Shown: positions 1 to 9,223, counted from the stretch's first letter. The stretch is DNA of 41,388 nt from [Phormidium] sp. LEGE 05292 (GCF_015207735.1 NZ_JADEWG010000052.1:1-41388), one strand, 5' to 3'. Translations and numbers: made by a program. The notes: a model not told the origin generated them from the letters alone.

Positions 1-56
1 CATCTCCCCATCCCCCCATCTCTCTATCGAACTATCGAACTATCAGCTATCTGTCA
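1..56. repeat. Low-complexity short tandem repeats
   Basis: The window opens with iterated CATCTCCC-like and TATCGAAC-like units (for example CTATCGAA repeated in tandem). This is the short tandemly repeated repeat (STRR) style common between genes of filamentous cyanobacteria. No reading frame is evident. Confidence 0.6.
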
Positions 57-65
57 ACTGGAAAT

Positions 66-93
66 TTGCTTAGTTTGGTTGAAGTGTGATAAT
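66..93 (+). promoter_or_regulatory. Candidate promoter of the response-regulator gene
   Basis: TTGCTT (66-71), a 16-base spacer and GATAAT (88-93), the latter preceded by TGT, which gives an extended -10 look. It would leave a leader of about 100 bases before the ATG at 201. Assigned by eye only. Confidence 0.35.
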
Positions 94-200
94 AGAGGTA
101 TCAGGAGTGGTTGATTTTTTATTAAAAGAGTAATGTTACGCTAGATACACAACCCTCTTATCTTGTACGTGCCTGAACTAAACAATTTAGGTAACAATCT

Positions 201-569
201 ATGGCTACAGTTCTAGTTGTGGAAGACAATAAAGCTCAACGGGAAATGATCTCTGACTTACTTATCGGGATGGGGCTAAAAGTTAGAGTGGCTAGTGATG
301 GAGTCGAAGCGCTGGAACAAATCGATGGAAATCCACCTGATTTAGTAGTTTTGGACATCATTATGCCGAACATGAATGGTTACGAAGTTTGCCGTCGGCT
401 CAAAAGTAATACGAAAACGCAGAATTTAGTGGTGGTGATGTGTTCGGCAAAGAAGGAGGAATTCGATCGCTATTGGGGAATGAAGCAAGGCGCAGATGCC
501 TACATCGCTAAACCTTTCCATCCGCAAGAGTTGGTAGGAACGGTGAAACAATTATTACGACCTTCTTAA
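201..569 (+). CDS. Single-domain CheY-like response regulator
   Basis: This 122-aa protein is a stand-alone receiver domain with no output domain. The acidic pair E8/D9, phospho-acceptor D52 in VVLDIIMP, S82 and K104 in IAKPF are all in place, so it should be phosphorylated by a partner histidine kinase not seen in this window. The segment EEFDRYWGMKQGADAY resembles the PilH/PixH/TaxP2 type regulators that act in type IV pilus phototaxis systems of cyanobacteria. That is a family resemblance, not proof of a motility role. The gene is a monocistron convergent with mnmE, whose stop lies 28 bases downstream. No DNA-binding function is expected; it probably works by protein contacts in the cytoplasm. 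Confidence 0.9.
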   Translation: MATVLVVEDNKAQREMISDLLIGMGLKVRVASDGVEALEQIDGNPPDLVVLDIIMPNMNGYEVCRRLKSNTKTQNLVVVMCSAKKEEFDRYWGMKQGADAYIAKPFHPQELVGTVKQLLRPS

Positions 570-597
570 TTTGGTAGTTTGTAATGGGATGAAATTA

Positions 598-1992
598 CTA
601 TTTACCAATACAAAAGCGGCTGAAAATGCGATCGAGTACTGATTCTGTTACTTCCTCGCCTGTAATTTCTCCTAATGCTTGGATTGCTCCGCGCAAGTCA
701 ATTGTCCAAAAATCTAAGGGTAATTGTTCAGCAATAGTGGTTAATACTTGTTCTAAGGAAGTTTTTGTTTTTGTCAGGGCTGCTGCTTGTCTTTGGTTAA
801 CTGCTAAATCTAGATCGGCGGCTTGTACTTTACCTCCATGAATCACTGCTAAAATAGCTGTTTCTAATTCTTCAATTCCTTGGTTATGTGCTGCGGCAGT
901 GTAAACTTGAAATTCAAACTGGGGAATTTTAGCTAAGAGATTTTGCTTTTGATTTTCTGTTATTAAATCGATTTTATTAATGACTAAAATTACTGGACGA
1001 GTTTTGACTTGTTGGTAAATTTCTGCTTCTTCTACTGTCCAACTACTTTGAGCATCTATAGTTAGTAAAATTAAATCAGCGGCTTCGGCTGCACGGCGCG
1101 ATCGCTCTACACCAATTTTCTCTACAATATCGCTAGTTTCTCGAATTCCTGCTGTGTCTAAAACTTGTACAGGAATACCACCAACAACTAATTGAGATTC
1201 GACAACATCTCTGGTAGTTCCTGGTAGTTCGGTGACAATGGCGCGATCGCTTCTACTCCAAGCATTCAACAAACTAGATTTTCCCACATTGGGACGACCA
1301 ACAATTGCTACTTTAATCCCAGTTCGCAACAATTCTCCGCGATCGGCAGTTGCTAAAATTTGTTGCACTTTGGCCGTAACTTCGGCAATTTGTGCTGCAA
1401 TATTTTCCTCATTTAATGGTGGTAAATCTTCCTCAAAATCGATTCTGGCTTCAATTTCTGCCAAAATATCTAAACAAGTAATTCGTAATTGCTGAATTGG
1501 TTCTCTTAACTTTCCTTGTAACCCAGCTAAAGCCGTTTGTGCAGCTTGCGGCGATTTTGCACCCACTAAATCTGCAATACTTTCTGCTTGGGTTAAATCA
1601 ATTCTGCCATTTAAAAAAGCTCGTAGAGTAAATTCTCCCGGTTGCGCTAATCTAGCACCTTGTTCAATACACAATTGTAATACTTGTTGTACTGCCATAA
1701 TTCCCCCGTGACAGTGGAATTCGACAACATCTTCTCGCGTGAAAGAACGAGGCGCTTGCATAATTAAAAGCAACGCTTCATCAATTAATTGTTGTGTTTG
1801 GGGATGGCGAATATAACCATAAAGGATACGATGAGTTTCCCATTTTTGCTTACCGGGTGCATGAAAAAGATGTTGCGCGATCGCGATCGCTTCCGTTCCC
1901 GAAACTCGCACAATTCCCACGCTACCTTGTTGAGGAACAATAGCTGTCGCAATGGCTGCGATCGTACCACTCGTTGCTAATGTCTGTGACAT
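598..1992 (-). CDS. mnmE: tRNA modification GTPase MnmE (TrmE)
   Basis: This 464-aa protein has the full family length. MnmE, with MnmG, installs the carboxymethylaminomethyl group on U34 of tRNAs reading two-fold degenerate codons. The N-terminal tetrahydrofolate-binding domain contains IVRVSG and FHCHGG. The G domain is inserted in a helical domain and shows P-loop [17 protein letters not shown] and the TTRD switch. The C-terminal CIGK tetrapeptide carries the catalytic cysteine. The ATG shares one base with the TGA of the upstream HTH gene (TGATG), so the two are probably translationally coupled. MnmG is not in the window. Identity is certain from the motifs. Confidence 0.98.
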   Translation of the reverse strand: MSQTLATSGTIAAIATAIVPQQGSVGIVRVSGTEAIAIAQHLFHAPGKQKWETHRILYGYIRHPQTQQLIDEALLLIMQAPRSFTREDVVEFHCHGGIMAVQQVLQLCIEQGARLAQPGEFTLRAFLNGRIDLTQAESIADLVGAKSPQAAQTALAGLQGKLREPIQQLRITCLDILAEIEARIDFEEDLPPLNEENIAAQIAEVTAKVQQILATADRGELLRTGIKVAIVGRPNVGKSSLLNAWSRSDRAIVTELPGTTRDVVESQLVVGGIPVQVLDTAGIRETSDIVEKIGVERSRRAAEAADLILLTIDAQSSWTVEEAEIYQQVKTRPVILVINKIDLITENQKQNLLAKIPQFEFQVYTAAAHNQGIEELETAILAVIHGGKVQAADLDLAVNQRQAAALTKTKTSLEQVLTTIAEQLPLDFWTIDLRGAIQALGEITGEEVTESVLDRIFSRFCIGK

Positions 1993-2342
1993 CAGTTTTG
2001 TTTTTTTCCTTTCGCACTACCAGAAATTTCTTCCCTCACCAGCATTAACTCATACAACTCGCCAAGAGTATAAGTCTTTCCCGTAGTAGGATTTTCCGGT
2101 TCTAAAGCTACCCGTAACGTTTCTAGGGTATCAGCTTGAATTTTTGTGACAAATCCATTTTCAATGCCATTAGCTGTGCTAGCTGGTAAGCCGCAAAAAG
2201 CCTGTAAATCTTGCAAACTCCAGCCTTTTGCTTCTCTAGCACTGCGAAGGATTTCCCCCACACGCACCACTCCTTCAGAGTTGAATCGATATCTACCTAA
2301 AGTTTGCGCCACTCGACTTTTGCCCACAGTTAATCGCTGCAA
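1992..2342 (-). CDS. Small helix-turn-helix protein upstream of mnmE
   Basis: This 116-aa protein has a Cro/C1-type HTH core at about residues 28-80: [20 protein letters not shown] followed by [11 protein letters not shown] and a third helix with LETLRVAL. Such domains usually bind DNA. The lysine-rich tail ends in KGKKQN. The start is uncertain: the longest frame begins with TTG (2342), and in-frame GTG codons lie at residues 6 and 11, all ahead of the HTH. Its stop overlaps the mnmE start by one base, so it is likely the first gene of a two-gene transcript. Function is unknown; it could autoregulate the pair, but no operator was identified for it. Confidence 0.75.
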   Translation of the reverse strand: MQRLTVGKSRVAQTLGRYRFNSEGVVRVGEILRSAREAKGWSLQDLQAFCGLPASTANGIENGFVTKIQADTLETLRVALEPENPTTGKTYTLGELYELMLVREEISGSAKGKKQN

Positions 2343-2381
2343 AATTACATTATTAATTGCAATTGTAAATCACTGTTATTC

Positions 2382-2408
2382 TTGATTTTATACGGTATGT
2401 CGTATACT
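2382..2408 (+). promoter_or_regulatory. Candidate promoter containing an inverted repeat
   Basis: TTGATT (2382-2387) and TATACT (2403-2408) are separated by 15 bases. Between and overlapping them lies the inverted repeat TATACG-N6-CGTATA (2389-2406), placed where a repressor could block RNA polymerase. The gene at 2484 would be the target; the HTH gene at 1992-2342 reads away on the other strand. Confidence 0.4.
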
Positions 2409-2483
2409 ATAAAAAATATGGAGAATTTACCTTACTACGAATTAGTCGAATATTTTTGGTGAAAAAACCAGGGGGAAGGCATC

Positions 2484-2918
2484 ATGTTTCATTACCGTAG
2501 TCACCATAGTAAACAATACAATCTAAAAGGTCAAAGTTTAATTGTTGCGGGTAAAATCAACCCACTGAAATGGTTAATTTCCAAAACAGAAGCGGAGAAA
2601 GCGTTAAAAGAGTTTGGTGTTCCGATTCAAGAAGTGAAAAAAATTCGTTGTCTCCGGCATCAAATATGTATATCTTATTGGAATATAAACGGAAAAATTT
2701 GCTGTTCATTTTTCAGTTATCGGATATTTCAACGTTGGTTAAACGCAGTAGAAAACCTGATACATGACTGTAAAAACCTTGCAGAGTGGGAGACTGTAGG
2801 CGATCGCATCGAATACGAACTGAGCAAATTTTTCTATCCTCGAACAATGGCAAATCAAATTTGGCACAGTTTAAGGACTCATTGGTATCAATTGCAATCT
2901 ACTTTAAGAATTGCCTAA
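2484..2918 (+). CDS. Uncharacterised 144-aa protein
   Basis: I do not recognise a named family. The protein is basic and rich in aromatic residues, with a Trp/Tyr/Phe-rich second half (SYWNINGKICCSFFSY, TMANQIWHSLRTHWYQL) and no signal peptide or membrane segment. A purine-rich stretch AGGGGGAAGG lies about 9 bases before the ATG and supports this start. It is transcribed alone, convergent with the kinase gene that ends 22 bases downstream. An apparent promoter with an inverted repeat precedes it. It is likely a real cyanobacterial protein because the frame is open, has a ribosome site and uses codons like its neighbours, but no function can be assigned. Confidence 0.65.
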   Translation: MFHYRSHHSKQYNLKGQSLIVAGKINPLKWLISKTEAEKALKEFGVPIQEVKKIRCLRHQICISYWNINGKICCSFFSYRIFQRWLNAVENLIHDCKNLAEWETVGDRIEYELSKFFYPRTMANQIWHSLRTHWYQLQSTLRIA

Positions 2919-2940
2919 TAAATTGTCAAGGTTAGATCAA

Positions 2941-4332
2941 TCAAATAGACTTTTCCCTTTCTAATTTATCTAATAAATCTTCCGCAAGATCGCACCACCG
3001 TTGACGATATTTAGCATCCTCTGGTTTTTCAGTTAAAGCGCGTCCTTTTAGTTCTGGATATTTGGTGTAAAATAGGCGATCGACTTGAGTATAAAAATTC
3101 CCCACTCCTAAAGCCTTACTGCGCCGCATAATTTCCGTTTGACGGTCTATTTCAGCTTTAGTTAAGCTAGCAGAATTAGGTATATTAGGTAAATTAGGAA
3201 AAGATATTTTTGTCGGCAATTTCAATAATCCAGCTTGAGCAAAATTCCAAGCACCAACTCCCACCACTACAACTGTACCAACTTTCAAACTATTGACTAA
3301 AAACTTTACTCCAAATAGCTTTTTAACAGGTAATTTAACAAGCGTTTTTCCTACATTAGCAATAACTTGAGTAATATTTGTTCCCCAGCGACGACCAACA
3401 AAATTAAGAGTTGGAATCTGAGAAATACTCGGATTACCCGCAGTAACAGGTTGAGGATTAGGATGAACAACAGGCTGAGAATTAGGGTTAGTAACTGTTG
3501 GCAAAAGCTGCAAAACTTCTCTAGCTGAATGATAACGATCGCTAGCGCGATAAGCCAAACATTTATCTAAAATAATCCCTAATTCTGGACTTACACTAAT
3601 GTATTGCCGCCAGCACCAAACAGCTTTAGAATTATCATAAAGTTCCTTTGGTTGTTTCCCAGATAGTAACACCAAAACCGTCACCGCCAAAGCATATAAA
3701 TCGCTGCTAGGAAAAGCTTTTCCCTGGCGTATTTGTTCTGGTGGTGCATAACCTTCCTTACCCAACAAAGTTACCAAAGGTTGTCCAGTCGCCTTAGAAA
3801 CAGCAGTTGTTGCCGCTTGTTTCACCCCACCAAAATCAATTAAAACTGGCATTTGATCTGCACTACGCTGCATCAAATTTTCTGGCGAAATATCCCGATG
3901 CACCACACCTTGAGAGTGAATGTATTCTAACACTGGCAAAATTTGCCGCAGTAATTCAACTACTTCCGCTTCACTCAAACAACGCTGTTTTAAAAGTTGC
4001 GCGTAACTCTCACCTTCGATATAATCTTGAACTAAAAACAGTGATTGTTTGCTGTTTAAGTGCGATCGCAAAAACTCCCGAAAATTCGGAATTTGGGAAT
4101 GTTGCAATTTATAGAGAACACTTGCTTCTCGTTCAAATAACTCTTCAGCTTTCTTTAACTCATGAGCACCTTGAATTTGGGGAGCGAATTCTTTCAAAAC
4201 ACAAGCTTCTTGGTAACGATTAATATCCCTGGCTAAGTAAGTACGTCCAAAGCCGCCTTGTCCCAACTCGCGGACAATTTCATACCGATTTTCTAGCTTC
4301 GAGCCAACAGTCAAAGGTGAAGAGTTAGACAT
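2941..4332 (-). CDS. Membrane-anchored serine/threonine protein kinase
   Basis: This 463-aa protein has an N-terminal eukaryotic-type (Hanks) kinase domain, residues 17-275: glycine loop GQGGFGRTY, lysine K47 (VLKEFAP), catalytic loop HRDISPENL (D147), DFG at 166-168 and the GYAPPEQ activation-segment end. A Pro/Asn/Gln-rich linker follows, then one hydrophobic stretch at about 345-365 (VGTVVVVGVGAWNFA) that should anchor it in the membrane, and a charged C-terminal region of about 90 residues. The linker-TM-tail layout is common among cyanobacterial Pkn kinases, where the tail may act as sensor. Substrates cannot be inferred. All catalytic residues are present, so it should be active. Confidence 0.93.
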   Translation of the reverse strand: MSNSSPLTVGSKLENRYEIVRELGQGGFGRTYLARDINRYQEACVLKEFAPQIQGAHELKKAEELFEREASVLYKLQHSQIPNFREFLRSHLNSKQSLFLVQDYIEGESYAQLLKQRCLSEAEVVELLRQILPVLEYIHSQGVVHRDISPENLMQRSADQMPVLIDFGGVKQAATTAVSKATGQPLVTLLGKEGYAPPEQIRQGKAFPSSDLYALAVTVLVLLSGKQPKELYDNSKAVWCWRQYISVSPELGIILDKCLAYRASDRYHSAREVLQLLPTVTNPNSQPVVHPNPQPVTAGNPSISQIPTLNFVGRRWGTNITQVIANVGKTLVKLPVKKLFGVKFLVNSLKVGTVVVVGVGAWNFAQAGLLKLPTKISFPNLPNIPNSASLTKAEIDRQTEIMRRSKALGVGNFYTQVDRLFYTKYPELKGRALTEKPEDAKYRQRWCDLAEDLLDKLEREKSI

Positions 4333-4406
4333 TCTTACGAGTCAAGAAACACAACAGGGAAGTTTAAGAAATTTTAACTCATCAATTGGTAAAAAACACC
4401 AATCAG

Positions 4407-4820
4407 TCAAGCGATTTTCTCTGCACCTTCTAACATTATTTGAGATATCGCGGCAAAAGCTTCTACCCAAGCTTGTTTTACCTCTGCTGTCCAATTTTCT
4501 CCCAAGTATAATTCAAAAGTTTTCAATAAAGCAGCACAGAACTCAGGATAATATTCTTTCAACGCACCATATTGTACATGACGCGCACCCAGTTGTGTTA
4601 AAGCATCATTTACCGTTTCGGCATCCCGAATATTTTCTATAGTTAACATTAAAGCGCGGACTAAGTGCTTGTGTTGTTCCGTCATATTTGTCCGTGCAAA
4701 CAAAGGCTGAATCTGAGGATAATCATGAAATAAATTTTCATAGAAACTGATGGCGAACTCATCGGTATTTTCTTTAATCTGTTGGAAAGTTTCTTGTAAA
4801 ACTTCTACTTGCAAAGCCAT
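4407..4820 (-). CDS. Single-domain globin (Vitreoscilla-haemoglobin/flavohaemoglobin type)
   Basis: This 137-aa protein is one globin fold without the reductase domain of flavohaemoglobins. FYENLFHDYPQIQPLF is the conserved B-C-helix region. Q49 in TEQHKH aligns with distal GlnE7, and H81 in GARHVQYG is the proximal haem ligand. This places it in the bacterial single-domain globin group rather than with the shorter truncated haemoglobins such as Synechocystis GlbN. Known members bind O2 and react with NO; which applies here is unknown. It is a single gene, divergent from the Cys-rich mini-gene at 5048 across a 227-bp spacer. No dedicated reductase is adjacent. Confidence 0.9.
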   Translation of the reverse strand: MALQVEVLQETFQQIKENTDEFAISFYENLFHDYPQIQPLFARTNMTEQHKHLVRALMLTIENIRDAETVNDALTQLGARHVQYGALKEYYPEFCAALLKTFELYLGENWTAEVKQAWVEAFAAISQIMLEGAEKIA

Positions 4821-4966
4821 CGTTGCTCCTACCTGTCAATTAGCTAAAAAATGGCTGGTACTGCTCAATCATAATCAGCAAGTTTGCCAAATACCAGGTA
4901 TTAGCCCTGAGTATGTCTGAAGTTTAACCATTTTTTGAGTGTGATGCCAATCATTAAGCTTATGTA

Positions 4967-4979
4967 TTACAATTTGTAA
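4967..4979. promoter_or_regulatory. 13-bp palindrome in the globin / Cys-rich gene spacer
   Basis: TTACAA-T-TTGTAA is a perfect inverted repeat in the spacer between two divergent genes, 69 bases before the ATG at 5048. It could be an operator for either gene. No specific regulator is implied by the sequence. Confidence 0.25.
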
Positions 4980-5047
4980 AAGAAATTTTCATTTAATCAC
5001 AGCCTTGTATCGTGGTTGGTGAAAAATAGAACTCAAGGAAAGAGAAC

Positions 5048-5254
5048 ATGGAAGCTACAACAATAAACTGTGAGGAAGCCTGCGTTAATGGCTGTGTTTT
5101 GGGTGATAAATGCCCCAAAAAGGAATATGTTACCTCGGCATCCAAGTTTATCAACGAAGTTTCGTTAGATAGAATGCACGAAATTGCCCAAGCTGCTTTA
5201 AGAAAAAAAATGTCCCAGCCACCCCAATGGGTAATTCCTGATTTTCCCGAATAA
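5048..5254 (+). CDS. Small cysteine-rich protein (CX3CX3CX5C)
   Basis: This 68-aa protein has an N-terminal four-cysteine motif within CEEACVNGCVLGDKCP (C8, C12, C16, C22), followed by a helical segment (KFINEVSLDRMHEIAQAALR) and a proline-rich end. The spacing could bind a metal or an iron-sulphur cluster, but it does not match a ferredoxin (CX2CX2CX3C) or rubredoxin pattern. AAGGAAAGAGAAC directly before the ATG is a good ribosome site. It is divergent from the globin gene, with a palindrome in the shared spacer. I recall similar short proteins in other cyanobacteria but know of no assigned function. A redox or metal-handling role is only inferred from the cysteines. Confidence 0.7.
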   Translation: MEATTINCEEACVNGCVLGDKCPKKEYVTSASKFINEVSLDRMHEIAQAALRKKMSQPPQWVIPDFPE

Positions 5255-5472
5255 AATTAGTTGACAATTTTTGGCGATCGCATTTTACTATTTTACATTT
5301 TGGTGGGGGAGTTTTGGGGAAGATGGTGCGATCGTCAATTCAATTTTAGATTTTAGATTTACCTTAATATTTTCCTGATTGCATTAATTATTTAATCAAC
5401 TCATTAGTAAACATTGAATCATAGTTAATTTGGCTCATCAGCGAACTCTCAACTTGGCGTAATTTGAAATAG

Positions 5473-5727
5473 TCACCTCAAAAGTTTGTCATACTCAGCG
5501 TGCGATCCGATCCAGAACCAAACAATATCGTTATCATCTTCTAATGCTACTGCTCGATAGTGTAAGCCTACCCGTACTGACCAAAAGCGTCCCACTTTTT
5601 TAAAATGTAATGATGGATAATAAGAGTCCTGCTTCAGCAACTCGTAACATTGATCCGCGAGTTCCTGAATATCTGGAGGTAACTGTCGATAGTGATACCA
5701 AAAATCGGGAGTTGCACGGTATCTCAC
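5473..5727 (-). CDS. RelE/ParE-superfamily toxin
   Basis: This 84-aa protein reads like a RelE/ParE-fold toxin: FWYHYRQLPPDIQELADQCY forms the two N-terminal helices, LHFKKVGRFWSVRVGLHYRAV the central strands, and IVWFWIGSHAEYDKLL the end strand with the conserved His and Tyr. Members either cut mRNA on the ribosome or poison gyrase; the sequence does not decide which. Its ATG overlaps the end of the antitoxin gene by four bases (5724-5727), the usual antitoxin-first, coupled arrangement. The pair is small, isolated and flanked by gene-poor spacers, as expected for a mobile toxin-antitoxin module. Confidence 0.85.
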   Translation of the reverse strand: MRYRATPDFWYHYRQLPPDIQELADQCYELLKQDSYYPSLHFKKVGRFWSVRVGLHYRAVALEDDNDIVWFWIGSHAEYDKLLR

Positions 5728-5924
5728 AAATCGGTGCAGCTTCCTTCTCGTAAATGTTTTAATGCTTTCTCCGCAAGTGCATCAAGCTTACCTGCTGCTA
5801 CGTCGGCTTCAAACTGTCGATCCCAGACTTCCGCATCAAATTCCGCAAACCAGTCACGAAAAGCCGCTAGTTCCTCTGGGGAAAGTTGTCTAACAGCCTG
5901 TTCAATATCTTCTAGGTTATTCAT
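5724..5924 (-). CDS. Antitoxin partner of the RelE/ParE-like toxin
   Basis: This 66-aa acidic protein begins with NNLEDIEQAVRQLSPEELAA, which resembles the N-terminal helix of antitoxins paired with RelE/ParE toxins in cyanobacteria. The middle, FRDWFAEFDAEVWDRQFEAD, is acidic and amphipathic and would wrap the basic toxin. It precedes and overlaps the toxin gene by four bases. No clear Shine-Dalgarno sequence is visible before its ATG. By analogy the complex should repress its own promoter. Classification rests on context and composition rather than on a diagnostic motif. Confidence 0.8.
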   Translation of the reverse strand: MNNLEDIEQAVRQLSPEELAAFRDWFAEFDAEVWDRQFEADVAAGKLDALAEKALKHLREGSCTDL

Positions 5925-6230
5925 GTGTCAGAACAACTAAGTCTTTCATTGCATTTATCCATTTTACATTTTTGTCTGGTTCCAAGCGATCGCTTGCCTC
6001 AATTTAGCGATCGCTCTTCACTATGTTGCAAAACTTAACACAGTCTCGCTTTCTTTTGTCCGACTACTTAATGTAGTTATTGTTTCTAAGTTTTATTCGC
6101 CCTATTTACTTGGAAATCTTCTTTTATCAAAAACTCGCATTTAGTGACACAAAACTACAAGATACTACAACAATCACCCTTCACAAATTTTAAATTTATT
6201 TTTTCACAAATTTTACATATCACGCATTCC

Positions 6231-6461
6231 TTATTCAGCAAATAATTCATCTTCTTCAGCAAATTCGTCATCAAGTGCTGTCAGTTTACTTCCGTTTTTC
6301 CCTAAGCCAGTGCGTTGAGAACGGAATTTTAGGAAAGCGATAAAATCTGCAACTTCTATAAGTTGGTTCTCGTTTAATGTTTCTAAATTTTGAGTGATTA
6401 ATTCTTTAATTTCTGCGTTTTGTAACTCTTCTATATCTGACTCATCCATTGAATTTACCAT
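6231..6461 (-). CDS. Small acidic protein resembling DUF2281-type antitoxins
   Basis: This 76-aa protein contains ITQNLETLNENQLIEVADFI and AFLKFRSQR, which resembles the pattern of DUF2281/VapB-like antitoxins (leucine-rich helix, then EV-DFI-FLK). The tail is very acidic (DDEFAEEDELFAE). No toxin gene is next to it: the spacer on one side and ispG on the other leave it alone, so it is either an orphan antitoxin or has another role. The AT-rich 290-bp spacer downstream (5941-6230) contains HIP1 sites but no gene that I can support. Confidence 0.65.
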   Translation of the reverse strand: MVNSMDESDIEELQNAEIKELITQNLETLNENQLIEVADFIAFLKFRSQRTGLGKNGSKLTALDDEFAEEDELFAE

Positions 6462-6580
6462 CTCAAACCATAATGTTTTAGGGTAAAGACTAATCTACTC
6501 TAACGCTGATCATTAACAAAATTGTCCCCTTCTGTGGCAACCTGAAGAACAGAGAGGAACAGCAAAGTAAAGAACAGGTT

Positions 6581-7795
6581 ATGCAAACACTGCCCAATCC
6601 CGCTACTACCAGTCAACCGGAATTTGATACCGTAATTAAACGGCGCAAAACTCGTCCTGTGAAAGTCGCTAACGTTACTATTGGCGGTGGCTACCCAGTG
6701 GTAGTACAGTCGATGATTAACGAAGACACGATGGATATTGATGGCTCAGTTGCCGCAATTCGTCGCTTGCATGAGATTGGCTGCGAAATTGTGCGCGTTA
6801 CTGTTCCTAGTGTTGGTCATGCTAAAGCAGTTGGCGAAATTAAGCGAAAACTCCAGGAAACTTATCAAGATGTCCCTTTAGTGGCTGACGTTCACCACAA
6901 TGGGATGAAAATTGCTTTGGAAGTTGCTAAATATGTGGACAAAGTGCGGATTAATCCGGGATTATATGTGTTTGAGAAACCTAGACCGGATAGAACGGAA
7001 TTTACGCAAGCTGAAATTGATGAAATTGGGGAGAAAATCCGGGAAACTTTAGAACCTTTGGTGGTTTCTTTGCGCGATCAAGGTAAGGCGATGCGAATCG
7101 GGGTTAATCATGGTTCGCTGGCGGAAAGAATGCTGTTTACTTACGGTGACACGCCGGAGGGGATGGTAGAATCTGCGATCGAATTTATTCGCATTTGTGA
7201 ATCCCTGGACTTTCGCAACTTAGTCATTTCTATGAAAGCTTCCCGCGTACCCGTGATGATTGCAGCTTATCGCCTGATGGCAAAGCGGATGGATGAACTA
7301 GGAATGGACTATCCTCTACATTTGGGAGTCACGGAAGCCGGGGATGGGGAATACGGCAGAATCAAGTCTACGGCGGGAATTGCTAGCTTATTAGCAGATG
7401 GGATTGGTGACACAATTCGGGTTTCCCTTACCGAAGCGCCGGAAAAAGAGATTCCGGTCTGCTATAGTATTCTTCAGGCTTTGGGACTCAGGAAAACGAT
7501 GGTCGAATATGTCGCCTGTCCTTCCTGTGGTCGTACTTTATTCAACCTGGAAGAAGTGTTGCATAAAGTGCGAGAAGCCACCAAACACCTGACTGGTTTG
7601 GACATAGCAGTAATGGGTTGTATTGTCAATGGCCCAGGAGAAATGGCAGATGCCGATTACGGTTATGTTGGAAAACAGCCCGGTTATATTTCTCTGTATC
7701 GTGGCAGAGAAGAAATTAAAAAAGTCCCAGAGTCTCAAGGTGTGGAGGAGCTAATTAACTTAATAAAGGCAGACGGTCGTTGGGTTGATCCTTAA
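6581..7795 (+). CDS. ispG: 4-hydroxy-3-methylbut-2-enyl diphosphate synthase IspG
   Basis: This 404-aa protein is IspG (GcpE) of the methylerythritol phosphate isoprenoid pathway, which reductively converts MEcPP to HMBPP. The N-terminal TIM barrel starts with [20 protein letters not shown] and includes [10 protein letters not shown] and ADVHHNG. The C-terminal cluster domain has the three [4Fe-4S] ligands C313 and C316 (CPSCGRT) and C347 (GCIVNGPGE), with E354 close by. In cyanobacteria ferredoxin is the expected electron donor. It is expressed alone; the next gene starts 129 bases downstream. All catalytic features are present. Confidence 0.98.
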   Translation: MQTLPNPATTSQPEFDTVIKRRKTRPVKVANVTIGGGYPVVVQSMINEDTMDIDGSVAAIRRLHEIGCEIVRVTVPSVGHAKAVGEIKRKLQETYQDVPLVADVHHNGMKIALEVAKYVDKVRINPGLYVFEKPRPDRTEFTQAEIDEIGEKIRETLEPLVVSLRDQGKAMRIGVNHGSLAERMLFTYGDTPEGMVESAIEFIRICESLDFRNLVISMKASRVPVMIAAYRLMAKRMDELGMDYPLHLGVTEAGDGEYGRIKSTAGIASLLADGIGDTIRVSLTEAPEKEIPVCYSILQALGLRKTMVEYVACPSCGRTLFNLEEVLHKVREATKHLTGLDIAVMGCIVNGPGEMADADYGYVGKQPGYISLYRGREEIKKVPESQGVEELINLIKADGRWVDP

Positions 7796-7924
7796 ATACC
7801 GTATGACTTGTCAATATGCCATTAGCAAAATAGTCATAAGCACTGAACTTTTACTTAAAAAGCCTGTGCTAAATTGGGCGTAATTTGCAGAACAGTTTTT
7901 TCCCTCCGGCTCAGTAAGAACAGT

Positions 7925-9223
7925 ATGACAATAACTAGAAAAGGTCTCTTTTTAGGTGCGACAGCTGCGGTATTAACGACTGTTGCTGTCACAGGCGCTG
8001 GTATTCATCTCTCCAGTCAAGCTTTTTTCAGAGAAAGTCCCAAAGAACTTGTTGATGAAGTTTGGCAGATTGTCGATCGCAATTATGTGGATGGCACTTT
8101 TAACCAAGTAGATTGGCAAGCTATTCGCAACGAATACTTGGGCCGGACTTACGCTACACCAGAAGATGCCTACAAAGCAATCCGGGAAATGCTGAAAAAG
8201 CTGGACGATCCCTACACCCGGTTTATGGACCCCCAAGAGTTTAAAAGTATGCAAATCGATACTTCTGGGGAATTGACAGGTGTAGGTATCCAGTTAACTC
8301 AGGATGAACAAACTAAGAAAATAGTCGTAATTTCTCCCATAGAAGGTACACCAGCTGCGAAAGCTGGGGTGCTTGCCAAAGATGAAATCGTCAAGATTGA
8401 TGGCAAGAGTACTGCCGGGATGAGCGTTAATGATGTGGTTAACTTGATTCGAGGTCCGGTAGGTTCAGACGTTAATCTGACTATTAAGCGGAAGACTCAA
8501 GAACAAACCTTTAAACTCAAACGGGAACGGATCGAAATTCACCCAGTACGTTTCAACGCTCGTAAAGATGTTCCAGGTGGAATCGGTTATATTCGGTTAA
8601 ACCAGTTTAGCGCCAACTCTGCGCCCGAAATGCGTGCAGCAATTCAGGCTTTAGAAAAACAAGGCGTTGCTGGTTATGTTTTGGATTTACGTTCTAACCC
8701 AGGTGGGTTACTCTATTCCAGTATTGATATTGCCCGGATGTGGTTGAAAGAAGGCTCGATCGTCTCAACAGTCGATCGTCAAGGCGAAAGCGAACGCCAA
8801 AAAGCTAACCATCGTCAATTAACAGATAAACCATTGGTAATTTTGGTTGATGGTGGATCTGCTAGTGCCAGCGAAATTCTCTCAGGCGCACTGCAAGATA
8901 ATAATCGCGCCGTTTTGGTAGGGACAAAAACCTTTGGTAAAGGTTTAGTACAATCGGTCAGACCTTTGGGAGATGGTTCGGGACTAGCTGTAACTATTGC
9001 CAAGTACTTCACCCCCAGCGGTAGAGACATTAATCACGCGGGAATTGCTCCCAATGTCGTCGTTGAACTTTCCGACGCGCAAAAGCAACAATTGGTGAAG
9101 AACCGCGATGAAATAGGCACTCTGCAAGATCCCCAATATGCGAAAGCAGTGGAAATTTTGCAACAACAAATCGCCAAACGTAACGGAGGCGCTCGTCCAA
9201 CGAACACTTCTTCGCAGCAATAA
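7925..9223 (+). CDS. Carboxyl-terminal processing peptidase (S41, CtpA/B/C family)
   Basis: A 432-aa precursor. I chose the ATG at 7925 (AAGAA upstream; MTITRKGLFLGATAAVL then reads as a signal peptide or N-terminal anchor) over an in-frame TTG 51 bases earlier. A PDZ domain follows (GELTGVGIQL to VNLTIKRK, about 100-190), then the S41 protease core. The Ser/Lys dyad is S314 in SASASE and K339 in TFGKG, with the same 25-residue spacing as in plant D1 processing protease. The C-terminus is Gln/Asn/Thr-rich. Cyanobacteria have several paralogues. CtpA matures the photosystem II D1 protein, and I cannot tell from sequence alone which paralogue this is. It should act in the lumen or periplasm. 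Confidence 0.93.
   Translation: MTITRKGLFLGATAAVLTTVAVTGAGIHLSSQAFFRESPKELVDEVWQIVDRNYVDGTFNQVDWQAIRNEYLGRTYATPEDAYKAIREMLKKLDDPYTRFMDPQEFKSMQIDTSGELTGVGIQLTQDEQTKKIVVISPIEGTPAAKAGVLAKDEIVKIDGKSTAGMSVNDVVNLIRGPVGSDVNLTIKRKTQEQTFKLKRERIEIHPVRFNARKDVPGGIGYIRLNQFSANSAPEMRAAIQALEKQGVAGYVLDLRSNPGGLLYSSIDIARMWLKEGSIVSTVDRQGESERQKANHRQLTDKPLVILVDGGSASASEILSGALQDNNRAVLVGTKTFGKGLVQSVRPLGDGSGLAVTIAKYFTPSGRDINHAGIAPNVVVELSDAQKQQLVKNRDEIGTLQDPQYAKAVEILQQQIAKRNGGARPTNTSSQQ

Noticed and set aside
5255-5472. Possible small gene between the Cys-rich gene and the toxin
   Set aside because: Only HIP1 sites and TTTTAGATTTTAGATTT repeats; no frame with a ribosome site.
7874-7924. N-terminal extension of the Ctp protease
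   Set aside because: It would start with TTG and add 17 residues ahead of a good signal peptide; the ATG at 7925 has a ribosome site.
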